A stretch of 64,000 nt of DNA from Capnocytophaga ochracea DSM 7271 (lineage in GTDB: Bacteria; Bacteroidota; Bacteroidia; Flavobacteriales; Flavobacteriaceae): contig NC_013162.1 of assembly GCF_000023285.1 (NCBI RefSeq), positions 186,001 to 250,000 on the forward strand, read 5' to 3'. The first letter of the stretch is position 1; every line of letters begins with the position of its first letter. This document shows positions 9,873-17,685 of the stretch, one piece after another. Position numbers and translations under genes: made by a program. The notes under the pieces are model-generated. The model was not told the origin of the DNA. It saw nothing but the letters and a program-made list of their open reading frames with translations, and searched no databases.

Positions 9873-10396
9873 CAAAAAAAACAATATTAGTAGTATTTTG
9901 TATTCTATCATTGGTAATGATAGGATGTAGTAAAATCGTTGCTGATTTAGGAATGCAACGTAAACCTTATTTGGGAACAGATTTAAAAATAGATGGTTAT
10001 TATTATTCTGATAGCCCTATATGGGATAAAACTATAGCTGTTACAATTTTCTATAGAGATGGAGTGAGTATATTGGTTTTTATATATGCAGAACAAGATA
10101 TTTTTCAATCTATTGAAAAAAAGTTTCTTTATAATCAAGATGTTCTCTCTAAAATAAAGAATGATCCCTATGGTATAGGTGTTTTTACGATTAATAATAA
10201 ATCTCTTGAAATGGAAAATTTTATAGGAAGAGGTTTTAAACACACCTATCATATCTATGGAGAAATTATTAATGACTCAACTTTTGTAATGAAACGATTT
10301 ATAGGTATAGAAGGTAGTGAGTCTTTTCATAATTTAAAATTTAAATTTAAAAAATTTAGTCCTAAGCCAGATAGCACGAGTGTATATATACGATAA
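9866..10396 (+). CDS. candidate immunity lipoprotein, copy 1
   Basis: A 176-residue lipoprotein with hydrophobic signal and lipobox (VMIGC, Cys21), so the mature protein is anchored in a membrane facing the periplasm or outside. The ATG overlaps the RHS toxin stop by seven bases, the arrangement expected of a toxin-immunity pair. I know no named family for it. Two paralogues follow in tandem. The last ~43 residues (from IINDSTF to the end) are essentially identical in all three, whereas about residues 50-110 vary. An extracytoplasmic immunity protein would fit a toxin acting in the periplasm or at a membrane. The immunity role is inferred from position only. Confidence 0.75.
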   Translation: MVTKKTILVVFCILSLVMIGCSKIVADLGMQRKPYLGTDLKIDGYYYSDSPIWDKTIAVTIFYRDGVSILVFIYAEQDIFQSIEKKFLYNQDVLSKIKNDPYGIGVFTINNKSLEMENFIGRGFKHTYHIYGEIINDSTFVMKRFIGIEGSESFHNLKFKFKKFSPKPDSTSVYIR

Positions 10397-10541
10397 TACC
10401 GTATAGGTATAATAGTGAACACAATATACGAGATCCTATATAAAATGGTTTTCACGATAAGATGGGAGTCCCTCACTTTAGAGTTTTAAGTCTTTCTGAT
10501 AGATTTTATTACGGAATTTATTCATCAAACCCTTATACATT
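10397..10541 (+). pseudogene. duplicated 3' end of the RHS toxin gene, remnant 1
   Basis: About 145 bp that closely match the last ~150 bp of the upstream toxin gene (about 9720-9865), including the region encoding its terminal NPYTLW and the overlapping ATG of the lipoprotein gene. It has no start of its own and stop codons break the frame. It marks a tandem duplication unit of about 675 bp made of toxin tail plus lipoprotein gene. Confidence 0.85.
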
Positions 10542-11066
10542 ATGGTAACAAAAAAAGCAATATTAGTAGTATTTTGTATCTTATTATTAGTAATATTGGG
10601 GTGCAGTAAAGTATGGCGGACAGAATTAGATATGCAACGTAAACCTTATTTGGGAACAGATTTAAAAATAGATGGATATTATTATTCTGAACCTATGTGG
10701 AAAGAAAAAGAATCTTTTGCTGTTGCTGTGTTTTATAGAAATGGAGTGAGTATGCTTGTCTTTTTAGAAATGGGACAGTCTCCTGAAAGAGATTTTTTGC
10801 TTAATGAAAGTTTCATTTCTGATATGAAAAGTAAACCACATTCTATAGGTGTTTTTAGTATTAATAGCCACTCTCTTGAAATGGAGAATTTCATAGGAAG
10901 AGGTTTTAGGCATACATATAAATCTTATTATGAAATTATTAATGACTCAACTTTTGTAATGAAACGATTTATAGGTATAGAAGGTAGTGAGTCTTTTCAT
11001 AATTTAAAATTTAAATTTAAAAAATTTAGTCCTAAGCCAGATAGTACCAGCGTGTACATACCATAA
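10542..11066 (+). CDS. candidate immunity lipoprotein, copy 2
   Basis: A 174-residue paralogue of the preceding lipoprotein with the same signal and lipobox (VILGC). It is the most divergent of the three in the middle region (about residues 48-112: a different charge pattern and a shorter loop), yet the C-terminal ~43 residues are almost identical to the others. That mosaic pattern suggests gene conversion of the ends with diversification of the centre, as expected if the centre contacts variant toxins. It sits 145 bp after copy 1, behind a remnant of the toxin 3' end. Confidence 0.72.
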   Translation: MVTKKAILVVFCILLLVILGCSKVWRTELDMQRKPYLGTDLKIDGYYYSEPMWKEKESFAVAVFYRNGVSMLVFLEMGQSPERDFLLNESFISDMKSKPHSIGVFSINSHSLEMENFIGRGFRHTYKSYYEIINDSTFVMKRFIGIEGSESFHNLKFKFKKFSPKPDSTSVYIP

Positions 11067-11213
11067 ATACAGTATAGGCTATAACAGTGAACGCAATATA
11101 CGAGGTCCTATATAAAATGGTTTTCACGATAGGATGGGAGTCCCTCACTTTAGAGTTTTAAGCCTCTCAGATAAATTTTACTATGGTATGTATTCATTAA
11201 ATCCTTATACATT
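11067..11213 (+). pseudogene. duplicated 3' end of the RHS toxin gene, remnant 2
   Basis: Second copy of the ~147-bp toxin-tail segment, again ending with the sequence that encodes PYTLW and overlapping the start of the next lipoprotein. It is nearly identical to 9720-9865 and to 10397-10541, apart from scattered changes such as AAGCCTCTCAGATAAATTT in place of AAGTCTTTCTGATAGATTT. Confidence 0.85.
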
Positions 11214-11741
11214 ATGGTAGCAAAAAAAGCAATATTAGTAGTATTTTGTATTCTATTATTAGTAATGATAGGATGCAGTAAAATGGTTGCTGATTTAGGA
11301 ATGCAACGAAGACCTTATTTAGGAACAGATTTAAAAATAGATGGTTATTATTATTCTGAACCTATATGGGATAAAACAATTGCGGTTAGTATTTTTTATC
11401 AAAATGGGGTTAGTATACTTACATTTTTTAGTGTAGGTAAGGATACTTTACAGTCAATAAAAGAAAAATTATTTCATAATGAAGAATTCCTTTCCACAAT
11501 GGGTAGTGAACCTCACTCCATAGGTGTTTTTACTATTAACAATAAATCTCTTGAGATGGAGAATTTTGTAGGAAGAGGTTTTAAACACACCTATCATATC
11601 TATGGAGAAATTATTAATGACTCAACTTTTGTAATGAAACGATTTATAGGTATAGAAGGTAGTGAGTCTTTTCATAATTTAAAATTTAAATTTAAAAAAT
11701 TTAGTCCTAAGCCAGATAGCACGAGTGTATATATACGATAA
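11214..11741 (+). CDS. candidate immunity lipoprotein, copy 3
   Basis: A 175-residue lipoprotein (lipobox VMIGC) closest to copy 1; the mature N-terminus (VADLGMQR) and C-terminus match it almost throughout. Differences cluster in about residues 60-100. It is the last of three tandem genes, and a fourth, truncated toxin-tail copy follows it, so the duplication boundary lies just downstream. It could protect against a sibling toxin variant carried by kin. I see no distinct promoter, so expression probably depends on read-through from the toxin operon. Confidence 0.72.
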   Translation: MVAKKAILVVFCILLLVMIGCSKMVADLGMQRRPYLGTDLKIDGYYYSEPIWDKTIAVSIFYQNGVSILTFFSVGKDTLQSIKEKLFHNEEFLSTMGSEPHSIGVFTINNKSLEMENFVGRGFKHTYHIYGEIINDSTFVMKRFIGIEGSESFHNLKFKFKKFSPKPDSTSVYIR

Positions 11742-11876
11742 TAACGTATAGGTTATAACAGTGAACGCAATATACGAGGTCCTATACAAAATGGTTTTCA
11801 CGATAGAATGGGAGGCGTACCTCACTTTAGAGTGTTAAGCCTCTCAGATAAATTTTACTATGAGAACTAATATTAG
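11742..11876 (+). pseudogene. truncated fourth copy of the toxin 3' end
   Basis: Starts like the other toxin-tail copies (GTATAGGTTATAACAGTGAA and onward), with a small insertion giving GGAGGCGTACC, and breaks off at about 11863 after TTTTACTATG. Beyond the break the sequence becomes RHS-repeat coding DNA in a different arrangement. The break is a recombination junction. Confidence 0.75.
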
Positions 11877-12968
11877 AAAAGTAAGATACACAGTCCAAGA
11901 TATAGTTTTTTACCGTTTATAACGACTCATACCGAACATTATGAATTTAACGGAAGTATTTTTAAAACCATTACCGAAAACGAAGAAGGTGCTTACAGTG
12001 AAGAGAGTTATAATACTTTAGGCTGGTTGTTAGAAAAAGAGAGTAACGATGCTTTTAACAACCACTATGCGGTTAGCTACGAGTACGACGGTATAGGGCA
12101 ACTAATGAGCGTGAGTGCCCCTCACCCAGGAGGTGCTTCTCAAAAGGCGAAGAGGAGAGAATACGATGTATATGGACGACCTACCACTATCACCAGTTCC
12201 GAAGGTAAAGTTACCCGCTTTACTTATGACAAGCTCAAAACCACTGCCGATGACGGACAGCAACAAGTGATAAGCACCCGCGATGCACAAGGTAACATTA
12301 TAGAACACCAAGATACAGGGGGTACCGTGCGCTATACCTACTTTGCTAACGGTAGCCTAAAAACAGCTGACTATGGAGGTGCCATACAAAAGATAACCCA
12401 AGACGGCTGGGGACGCAAAACAAGTCTCACTGACCCCTCAGCAGGGCGCTACACCTATCAATATGACACGTGGGGCAACCTCACCGAAGAGACTACCCCT
12501 AAGGGTAAGACCACCTTTAGCTATGCACAAGGTACCGACCGCCTGAGTGAAAAACATATTACGGGTGAGTATACCGATATGCGCATACGCTATACCTATA
12601 ACGCCGACAAACTGCTTACCCAAATAGACAACCAAAACAAAGACGGCAATAACGACAGTTACCGCTATGAGTATAACGGACTCAAACAATTGGTTCAAAC
12701 TACCGAGACCAACCCCCAAGCGGTATTTACTAAAAACTACACGTACGACAGCTTTGGACGTGTACAACAAGAAACCAGCACCGCCCAAACGGCAGGCAAA
12801 CGTGTGAGCAGTGCCGTGCAATACCGCTATGAGAATGGAGAACTCATAGAAATGAAAACACCGAGCGGAGCAACCCTCTGGAAACTGAGCGCAAGCAACG
12901 AAAAAGAAGAATTTGCGTATGATACCACCGACCGCCTCACCCGTTGGGGCAATGCCTCCCACCAATAG
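11877..12968 (+). pseudogene. orphan RHS-repeat cassette, 5' truncated and ended by an in-frame TAG
   Basis: The frame is open from 11877 but has no convincing start; a TTG at 12027 is the earliest plausible codon. The protein consists of YD/RHS repeats (YEYDGIGQLM, WGRKTSLTDPSAGRY, YTYNADKLLTQ) and is clearly paralogous to about residues 1240-1640 of the upstream giant RHS protein, in protein and in DNA. It stops at TAG 12966-12968, exactly where the paralogue has Tyr in TYDLRGRI; the next codons read DERGRI in the same frame. One base change would rejoin it to the 13002-14597 gene. There is no signal peptide or N-terminal SpvB module, so this is a silent displaced cassette. Confidence 0.85.
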
Positions 12969-13001
12969 GATGAACGCGGAAGGATCACAGAGAATAGCGC
13001 G

Positions 13002-14597
13002 ATGGGTACCTACGAATACACCCAACACAGCTACCAACAACAAAAGCTCACTACTAATGAAGCAGGCGAGAAGTATTTAGAAAAATACCCACTACCCACT
13101 GTAAGGTATAACGCTTTCAAAGCTCCTGAGCAGATATATGTAAAGGACAAAGAACGGATAAGCTATGAATATAACGCCTTTGGCGAACGTTCACACTGCT
13201 ATTATGGCAATGCTGAAGTAGAGAAAGCCAAACGCCCAATGCTAAAACACTACAGCCACGACGGTAGTGTAGAGATAGTATGTAACAAAACGGATAACAG
13301 CACCAAGTTTGTGTTTTACTTAGGAGGTAATGCTTATAGTGCCCCTGCGATACTCATTTCGGACGGAGAAACCTCAAAACTCTATTACCTACACCGCGAT
13401 TATTTGGGAAGTATTGTAATGCTCACCGATGAGAATGGTAATATAGCCGAGTGCAGACACTTTGATGCTTGGGGACAACCCATAAAAGTAGCAGACGGTG
13501 CAGGTAACACCTTAGACAAACTCACTCTGTTAGACCGTGGTTTTACAGGGCACGAACACCTGCAAACAGTAGAACTTATCCATATGAACGGACGCTTGTA
13601 CGACCCAGCGCTACACCGTTTCTTACAACCCGATAACTACGTACAAGACCCTTTTAACACGCAGAACTTTAATAGGTATGGGTACTGTTTGAATAACCCG
13701 CTAGTGTATGTGGATGAGAATGGGGAGTTTATTATAACAGCTCTCATAGTAGGGGCTATAATAGGAGCTTATATAGGGGGTTCACAAGCCAATGGTACCT
13801 ATAAACCTTTTAAATGGGATTTTAACAATGTTGAAGCTTGGGGAGGAATAGTAGGAGGAGGTATAATAGGATGCCTTTCTGAGGGCGTAGCGGCTTATGC
13901 AGGAGGGTTAGCTGTGGCAGGATTAGTAGCCTATGGAATTACCGGAGGAGTTATAGGAGGTGCTGTAGTAGGAGCGACAAGTGGACTTGTGGGAGGTTTT
14001 ATAAGCGGAGGCTTTATGTCTCAACTACCCGGAGGGAATGGGAAGTTTTGGAGCTGTGCAAGTTGGGGGGCTTTATCCGGTTTTATAGGTGGAGCCGTAT
14101 TAGGTGGAGCCACAGGAGCTCTTACCACTCCTAAAGGACATAATATTTGGACAGGACGAGAAATACAACAACCTGTTCAAACCTTAGAAGGAGCTCCCAT
14201 AAATATTGATCTTGAAGCTAATAATTTAGATGGTTTAAGTTTGCAGGAAGCAAAAAATCAAATAAAGCAAGCTATTTCTGATAATGGAGAACCAATAAAA
14301 TATAGAGCCGAGTACATAAAAAAAGTTACAGGGCTTGATGTGAATCATAATTGGAATAAAGAAACTATTGAAATAGTTGCAGATCACGGAAAAATATTTA
14401 ATTCTGTAGGAGGAGATGGTAGTAAAGAAATATTAATACAAATGTTAGGAGAAAAATATGGTGTAGATGGTGTTTATGAAATAATAATTAGAGATGGTGT
14501 TATTACTCATCAACGTTTTATAGAAAATGGTGTGATAAATGGTATATATAATCAAAAAGGGGGAGGAGTTGGAGCTCCTCGTGCTTGGTGGAAATAG
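13002..14597 (+). CDS. orphan RHS core with a second C-terminal toxin domain
   Basis: 531 codons from an ATG at 13002, in the same frame as the upstream RHS fragment and separated from it only by the TAG at 12966. The first ~240 residues are RHS repeats and the RHS-associated core (HRDYLGS, GHEHLQT, GRLYDPALHRFLQPDN, NPLVYVDENGE), nearly identical in DNA to the first RHS gene. After a glycine-rich, probably membrane-like linker (about 245-385) comes a new tip of ~140 residues ending THQRFIENG...GAPRAWWK. I cannot assign this tip to a toxin family. The next gene lacks a signal peptide, implying a cytosolic target. It may be a donor cassette that recombines onto the intact RHS gene, or may be translated alone without secretion. 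Confidence 0.8.
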   Translation: MGTYEYTQHSYQQQKLTTNEAGEKYLEKYPLPTVRYNAFKAPEQIYVKDKERISYEYNAFGERSHCYYGNAEVEKAKRPMLKHYSHDGSVEIVCNKTDNSTKFVFYLGGNAYSAPAILISDGETSKLYYLHRDYLGSIVMLTDENGNIAECRHFDAWGQPIKVADGAGNTLDKLTLLDRGFTGHEHLQTVELIHMNGRLYDPALHRFLQPDNYVQDPFNTQNFNRYGYCLNNPLVYVDENGEFIITALIVGAIIGAYIGGSQANGTYKPFKWDFNNVEAWGGIVGGGIIGCLSEGVAAYAGGLAVAGLVAYGITGGVIGGAVVGATSGLVGGFISGGFMSQLPGGNGKFWSCASWGALSGFIGGAVLGGATGALTTPKGHNIWTGREIQQPVQTLEGAPINIDLEANNLDGLSLQEAKNQIKQAISDNGEPIKYRAEYIKKVTGLDVNHNWNKETIEIVADHGKIFNSVGGDGSKEILIQMLGEKYGVDGVYEIIIRDGVITHQRFIENGVINGIYNQKGGGVGAPRAWWK

Positions 14598-14620
14598 AAA
14601 TAATTAATAAAGAATTTACT

Positions 14621-15151
14621 ATGGTTTTATTTGACAAAGGTTTTATATTAAACGACTGGAGAGTTGTATATGTAGGATTAAAAAAACATTGGTTTACTCC
14701 TGAAGAAGTACTATCTTATTGTGAATATGGCTATATACTATGTAGTGAGGAAATGTTTACTGAGATGTATATGTTATCTGAGTTCTCAGATGAAAATCTT
14801 TTAAACTTAACAAGAAAGATATATCCTGACCCGATTTGGAAAAAAATTGATGACAATCTTTATGAAAGACAAATAGAAGTAAGTAAGAATTACTATTTAT
14901 TTTGGGCTGTGGAAAAATTATTAGAAATAGTAGCTTTAGGTAAAGATAAAACATCTAAATTATATGAAGTAGATATGATACATTCAGAGTTTGACTGGCC
15001 TATCGAATGGCATAATTTCATATATTATATGCCACCTAAAAAGGGAGAAAAGATGGGAATAGATGTTTTGTATGATGACTTAATAGAATATATAGATAAT
15101 TCTACAAAGCAATTAATAGAGAGTAAGACTATAGAGCTGAAAAAGGTATAA
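14621..15151 (+). CDS. candidate cytosolic immunity protein (DUF2247-like)
   Basis: 176 residues, acidic, with no signal peptide. I chose the ATG at 14621, 23 bp after the toxin stop, with AAAGAA upstream as a weak ribosome site; a TTG at 14585 overlapping the toxin gene is possible. The protein has the layout WFTPEEVLSY near the N-terminus and FDWPIEWHNFIYYMPP near the C-terminus. This resembles proteins annotated DUF2247, often found beside polymorphic toxins; the match is from memory. Position directly after a toxin tip and before an RHS remnant is the classic immunity slot. Its last codons run straight into RHS core sequence, suggesting the cassette was inserted there. Confidence 0.65.
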   Translation: MVLFDKGFILNDWRVVYVGLKKHWFTPEEVLSYCEYGYILCSEEMFTEMYMLSEFSDENLLNLTRKIYPDPIWKKIDDNLYERQIEVSKNYYLFWAVEKLLEIVALGKDKTSKLYEVDMIHSEFDWPIEWHNFIYYMPPKKGEKMGIDVLYDDLIEYIDNSTKQLIESKTIELKKV

Positions 15152-15354
15152 TAGCTGAAAGACACTTTGACCCTTGGGGACAACCCATAAAAGTAGAAGA
15201 CGGCGCAGGTAATGCTTTAGACAAACTCACCCTATTAGACCGAGGTTTTACAGGGCACGAACACCTGCAAACGGTAGGATTTATACATATGAACGGACGG
15301 TTGTACGACCCAGCCTTACACCGCTTCTTACAACCCGATAACTACGTACAAGAC
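15152..15354 (+). pseudogene. third RHS core fragment
   Basis: About 200 bp of the RHS-associated core (ERHFDPWGQPIKV, GHEHLQT, GRLYDPALHRFLQPDN, YVQD), nearly identical to 13450-13650. It has no start, and the homology ends abruptly after YVQD, where the paralogues continue PFNTQNFNRYGY. Downstream lies unrelated AT-rich DNA and the end of the SIR2 gene. It is a scar of an earlier toxin-tip exchange and the right-hand edge of the RHS locus. Confidence 0.85.
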
Positions 15355-15398
15355 CTAATTCAGCCCTATATTCTTAGGCTAATATTCTCCCTGTTTTT

Positions 15399-17297
15399 TT
15401 ACGTATGCTGTTTTAAATTATTAAATGTTATTAAAGCTCTTTTAGAGCGACTTTCAATAATAGGAGATTTTGTTCTATCACTTATTATTTCCTCATAATT
15501 TGAAATAAAAGCGTCTGATATTTGTGTTGTTATTTCTCCTATCTTAAAAGTTTGATTGTGAATAACTATATCCCCTAAGTTTTGAGTAAAATTCAAATCA
15601 AAATTATTTTTGTATGCTGTGTAATCAAAACTTTTTGGTTTTAGAAGAATCTGAGGACTTCTTTTTTTAATAGGCTTATTTTTTAATTTTGCAATAACTA
15701 TCTCCAAGAGATTATGATTCTTAGGAGTAACATCATTGATATTAATATTAGAAAAGCGAAAATTACCTAACTTTTCAATTTCCTTTAGTTTTTTAAAATA
15801 AGTTAAATAGAACTCATTCTTTGGGGATAGAAAGCTTGCCTCTTTCCCAAATCTTCCCTCAAAAGCTCTTTTTCCATCTACATAAATTGAAAAAAGCTGT
15901 CTCATTGAGAGATGCTTAATCAATTCAAAGAAAAGTATTTGCTTGGAAATATTACTAATTTCTTTTGATATTGTATAAGAAAATATAGTTTCTATTTCTC
16001 TATTTGTTGATGGATAAAAAACGATTTCTAATTTATTTCCATAGAACTGAGCTATTACTTTTGCTTTTCTTCCAATTATATTTAAAGGAATAACTTTTAA
16101 GTTTATATCATTAATTTCCTTTCCATTTTCAAAGACGACATCTATTTTTTTGTCGAAACAAGGTAATAAGGCAAATTTTATACTTTTGATATCATCGATA
16201 TTCCTATAACTGATGCCATTTATATCAAGATTGAAACTACTTAACATTTCTTTATCAATAGTCATTTCTTCAGAAATATCTCCTATACTTATTAAATCAT
16301 TTACTTTATTATTGATTTCATCAAAAAATTTACTGACAGAAAATGTCATTTCTATTTTTGTATCTTTTCCTTCTATTCCTGTAAGATTTTTCACAATATT
16401 TTTCCCTATTGATGAATCTACTTCTATTTCCGATTTCAAATCAAAATTGCCTATGAACTCAGAATAGACATCCGATGAGATGTTTTTATTTTCAAAGTCT
16501 TTTTTGATATTCTTTTTTAGATATTCTATTAGCTCTTCAAAGAACTTTTCTCCTGTGAGAGAAATTGGATGTATATTTGCTTTCTCTAAATTAACTGACT
16601 TGATAGGAGGAATATAAGGAGCTACAAAATAGCATTCTTTACCATTCTTCCCCGTTTTATTCTTTATTTTATTAAAAATAACTTCAACATTGGAATCTTC
16701 TAAATTGTATCCAATAAATAGGATACTCTTGGTTGCAACTATTCCTTTGATAATATTCCAAATAGTATTTTGTTCTGTATCATTTTCAAAAAATCTATTA
16801 TAATCAGATTTTGTTATAATTATAGAATCAGGATCTGATAAATCACCGTGTATTTTGAAAAGATTTACCTTTTTATCATCTATATACGGAGTATGGTTGT
16901 CTGAGAAAATTAGATTTAGTTTATTACCATATGCGTTTTCAAATAACCTATCATAGTTAGTTGTTATTATATTCCTGAAATGAGGTATTTTAGAAATAAT
17001 TTTGTGAGTTTCTGTTGATGAAAAATCTTTTATAAAAGTACTTGTTAGTACCTTGATAATATAATTCCTATTTCCTTTAAGTTTACAAATCTCATCTGTT
17101 AAATGAGATAGGTCTGAATTTTTTCTAACTTCTTCTTTCTCTAAAGGAGTTAAGCCTTCGTATAGAATCTCTTTAAGTCGTGCTCCTGATGGTAAACCAG
17201 CATACAAAGACAAGCCTGCCCCTGCCCAAAGAACTACCTCACCCTTACTTATAGATTGAAATAGACTTTCTTTATATATGTTTTTCATAGATTCCAT
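15399..17297 (-). CDS. SIR2-domain protein, probable NAD-depleting defence effector
   Basis: 632 residues (Met4 at 17288 is an alternative start). The N-terminal ~250 residues are a SIR2 Rossmann fold: GAGLS (26-30) for the nucleotide, TTNYD (~113), the catalytic-type KIHGD (~145) and an IGYNLED segment (~193). In bacterial defence systems such SIR2 domains are NADases that kill or arrest the infected cell. The remaining ~380 residues are beta-rich, of low complexity in Lys/Asn/Ile, and match no family I recognise; they would be the sensor or oligomerisation part. No helicase, Argonaute or SLOG partner is adjacent, so it would be a single-gene system. The coding sequence is visibly more AT-rich than its neighbours and converges on the RHS scar, suggesting acquisition. 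Function is inferred from the domain. Confidence 0.8.
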   Translation of the reverse strand: MESMKNIYKESLFQSISKGEVVLWAGAGLSLYAGLPSGARLKEILYEGLTPLEKEEVRKNSDLSHLTDEICKLKGNRNYIIKVLTSTFIKDFSSTETHKIISKIPHFRNIITTNYDRLFENAYGNKLNLIFSDNHTPYIDDKKVNLFKIHGDLSDPDSIIITKSDYNRFFENDTEQNTIWNIIKGIVATKSILFIGYNLEDSNVEVIFNKIKNKTGKNGKECYFVAPYIPPIKSVNLEKANIHPISLTGEKFFEELIEYLKKNIKKDFENKNISSDVYSEFIGNFDLKSEIEVDSSIGKNIVKNLTGIEGKDTKIEMTFSVSKFFDEINNKVNDLISIGDISEEMTIDKEMLSSFNLDINGISYRNIDDIKSIKFALLPCFDKKIDVVFENGKEINDINLKVIPLNIIGRKAKVIAQFYGNKLEIVFYPSTNREIETIFSYTISKEISNISKQILFFELIKHLSMRQLFSIYVDGKRAFEGRFGKEASFLSPKNEFYLTYFKKLKEIEKLGNFRFSNININDVTPKNHNLLEIVIAKLKNKPIKKRSPQILLKPKSFDYTAYKNNFDLNFTQNLGDIVIHNQTFKIGEITTQISDAFISNYEEIISDRTKSPIIESRSKRALITFNNLKQHT

Positions 17298-17417
17298 AAC
17301 GATAAATTCTTGTTTTTAACTATCGGAAGTGATTCAAAAAGTATGATAAAGAATGGACAATTACAACAAAATTTGTAATTTTGGTAATAGAATTACATTG
17401 TCCTAATTGCCAAGGTG

Positions 17418-17425
17418 CAAAGATA
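17418..17425 (-). promoter_or_regulatory. promoter -7 element for the SIR2 gene
   Basis: On the minus strand this reads TATCTTTG, a perfect TAnnTTTG. It would give a leader of roughly 115 nt before the SIR2 start, long for this genome. The leader lacks obvious structure, and no clear TTG box is seen 20 bp upstream. Confidence 0.5.
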
Positions 17426-17487
17426 GTAAAAAGGGGTAAAAAAATTAATAGGGAATAAAATTATCTTTGAAAAAAATGAAGAATACT

Positions 17488-17507
17488 GTTGCCAATAAAT
17501 TGGCAAC
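17488..17507. promoter_or_regulatory. perfect 9+2+9 palindrome upstream of the SIR2 promoter
   Basis: Arms GTTGCCAAT (17488-17496) and ATTGGCAAC (17499-17507) separated by AA. It lies about 60 bp upstream of the SIR2 -7 element, is not followed by a T run, and has operator-like symmetry. It could bind a dimeric regulator or be a stem-loop; no regulator gene is adjacent. Confidence 0.45.
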
Positions 17508-17630
17508 CTATAAAGACTACCGTTTCTAAAGGTAATAAAACGAAAATACAAATAATAGAAAAAGGCTCTTTTTTGTTTGAAGTATCTTATGTTTAGCTTA
17601 TAGAAAGATTATGAGATAAACGAACAATGA

Positions 17631-17685
17631 GTGGCTCTACAGTGGCTCTACAGTGGGTCTACAGTGGGTCTACAGTGGGTCTACA
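17631..17685. repeat. 11-bp tandem repeat, five units (GTGGGTCTACA)
   Basis: Five head-to-tail 11-bp units: two GTGGCTCTACA and three GTGGGTCTACA. This is the reverse complement of the larger array at 38211-38361. Directly downstream are words of the other 11-bp family (GACGAACAAAA), which forms a long array at 27622-28003. Confidence 0.9.

Noticed and set aside
9866..11741. Transposon or phage origin for the tandem lipoprotein array
   Set aside because: No transposase, integrase, terminal inverted repeats or target duplications were seen. The repeated toxin 3' ends explain the array by simple tandem duplication.
15399..15498. Continuation of the third RHS fragment as a 69-residue protein (frame 15289-15498)
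   Set aside because: RHS homology stops at about 15350. The rest is the antisense of the SIR2 gene's 3' end.
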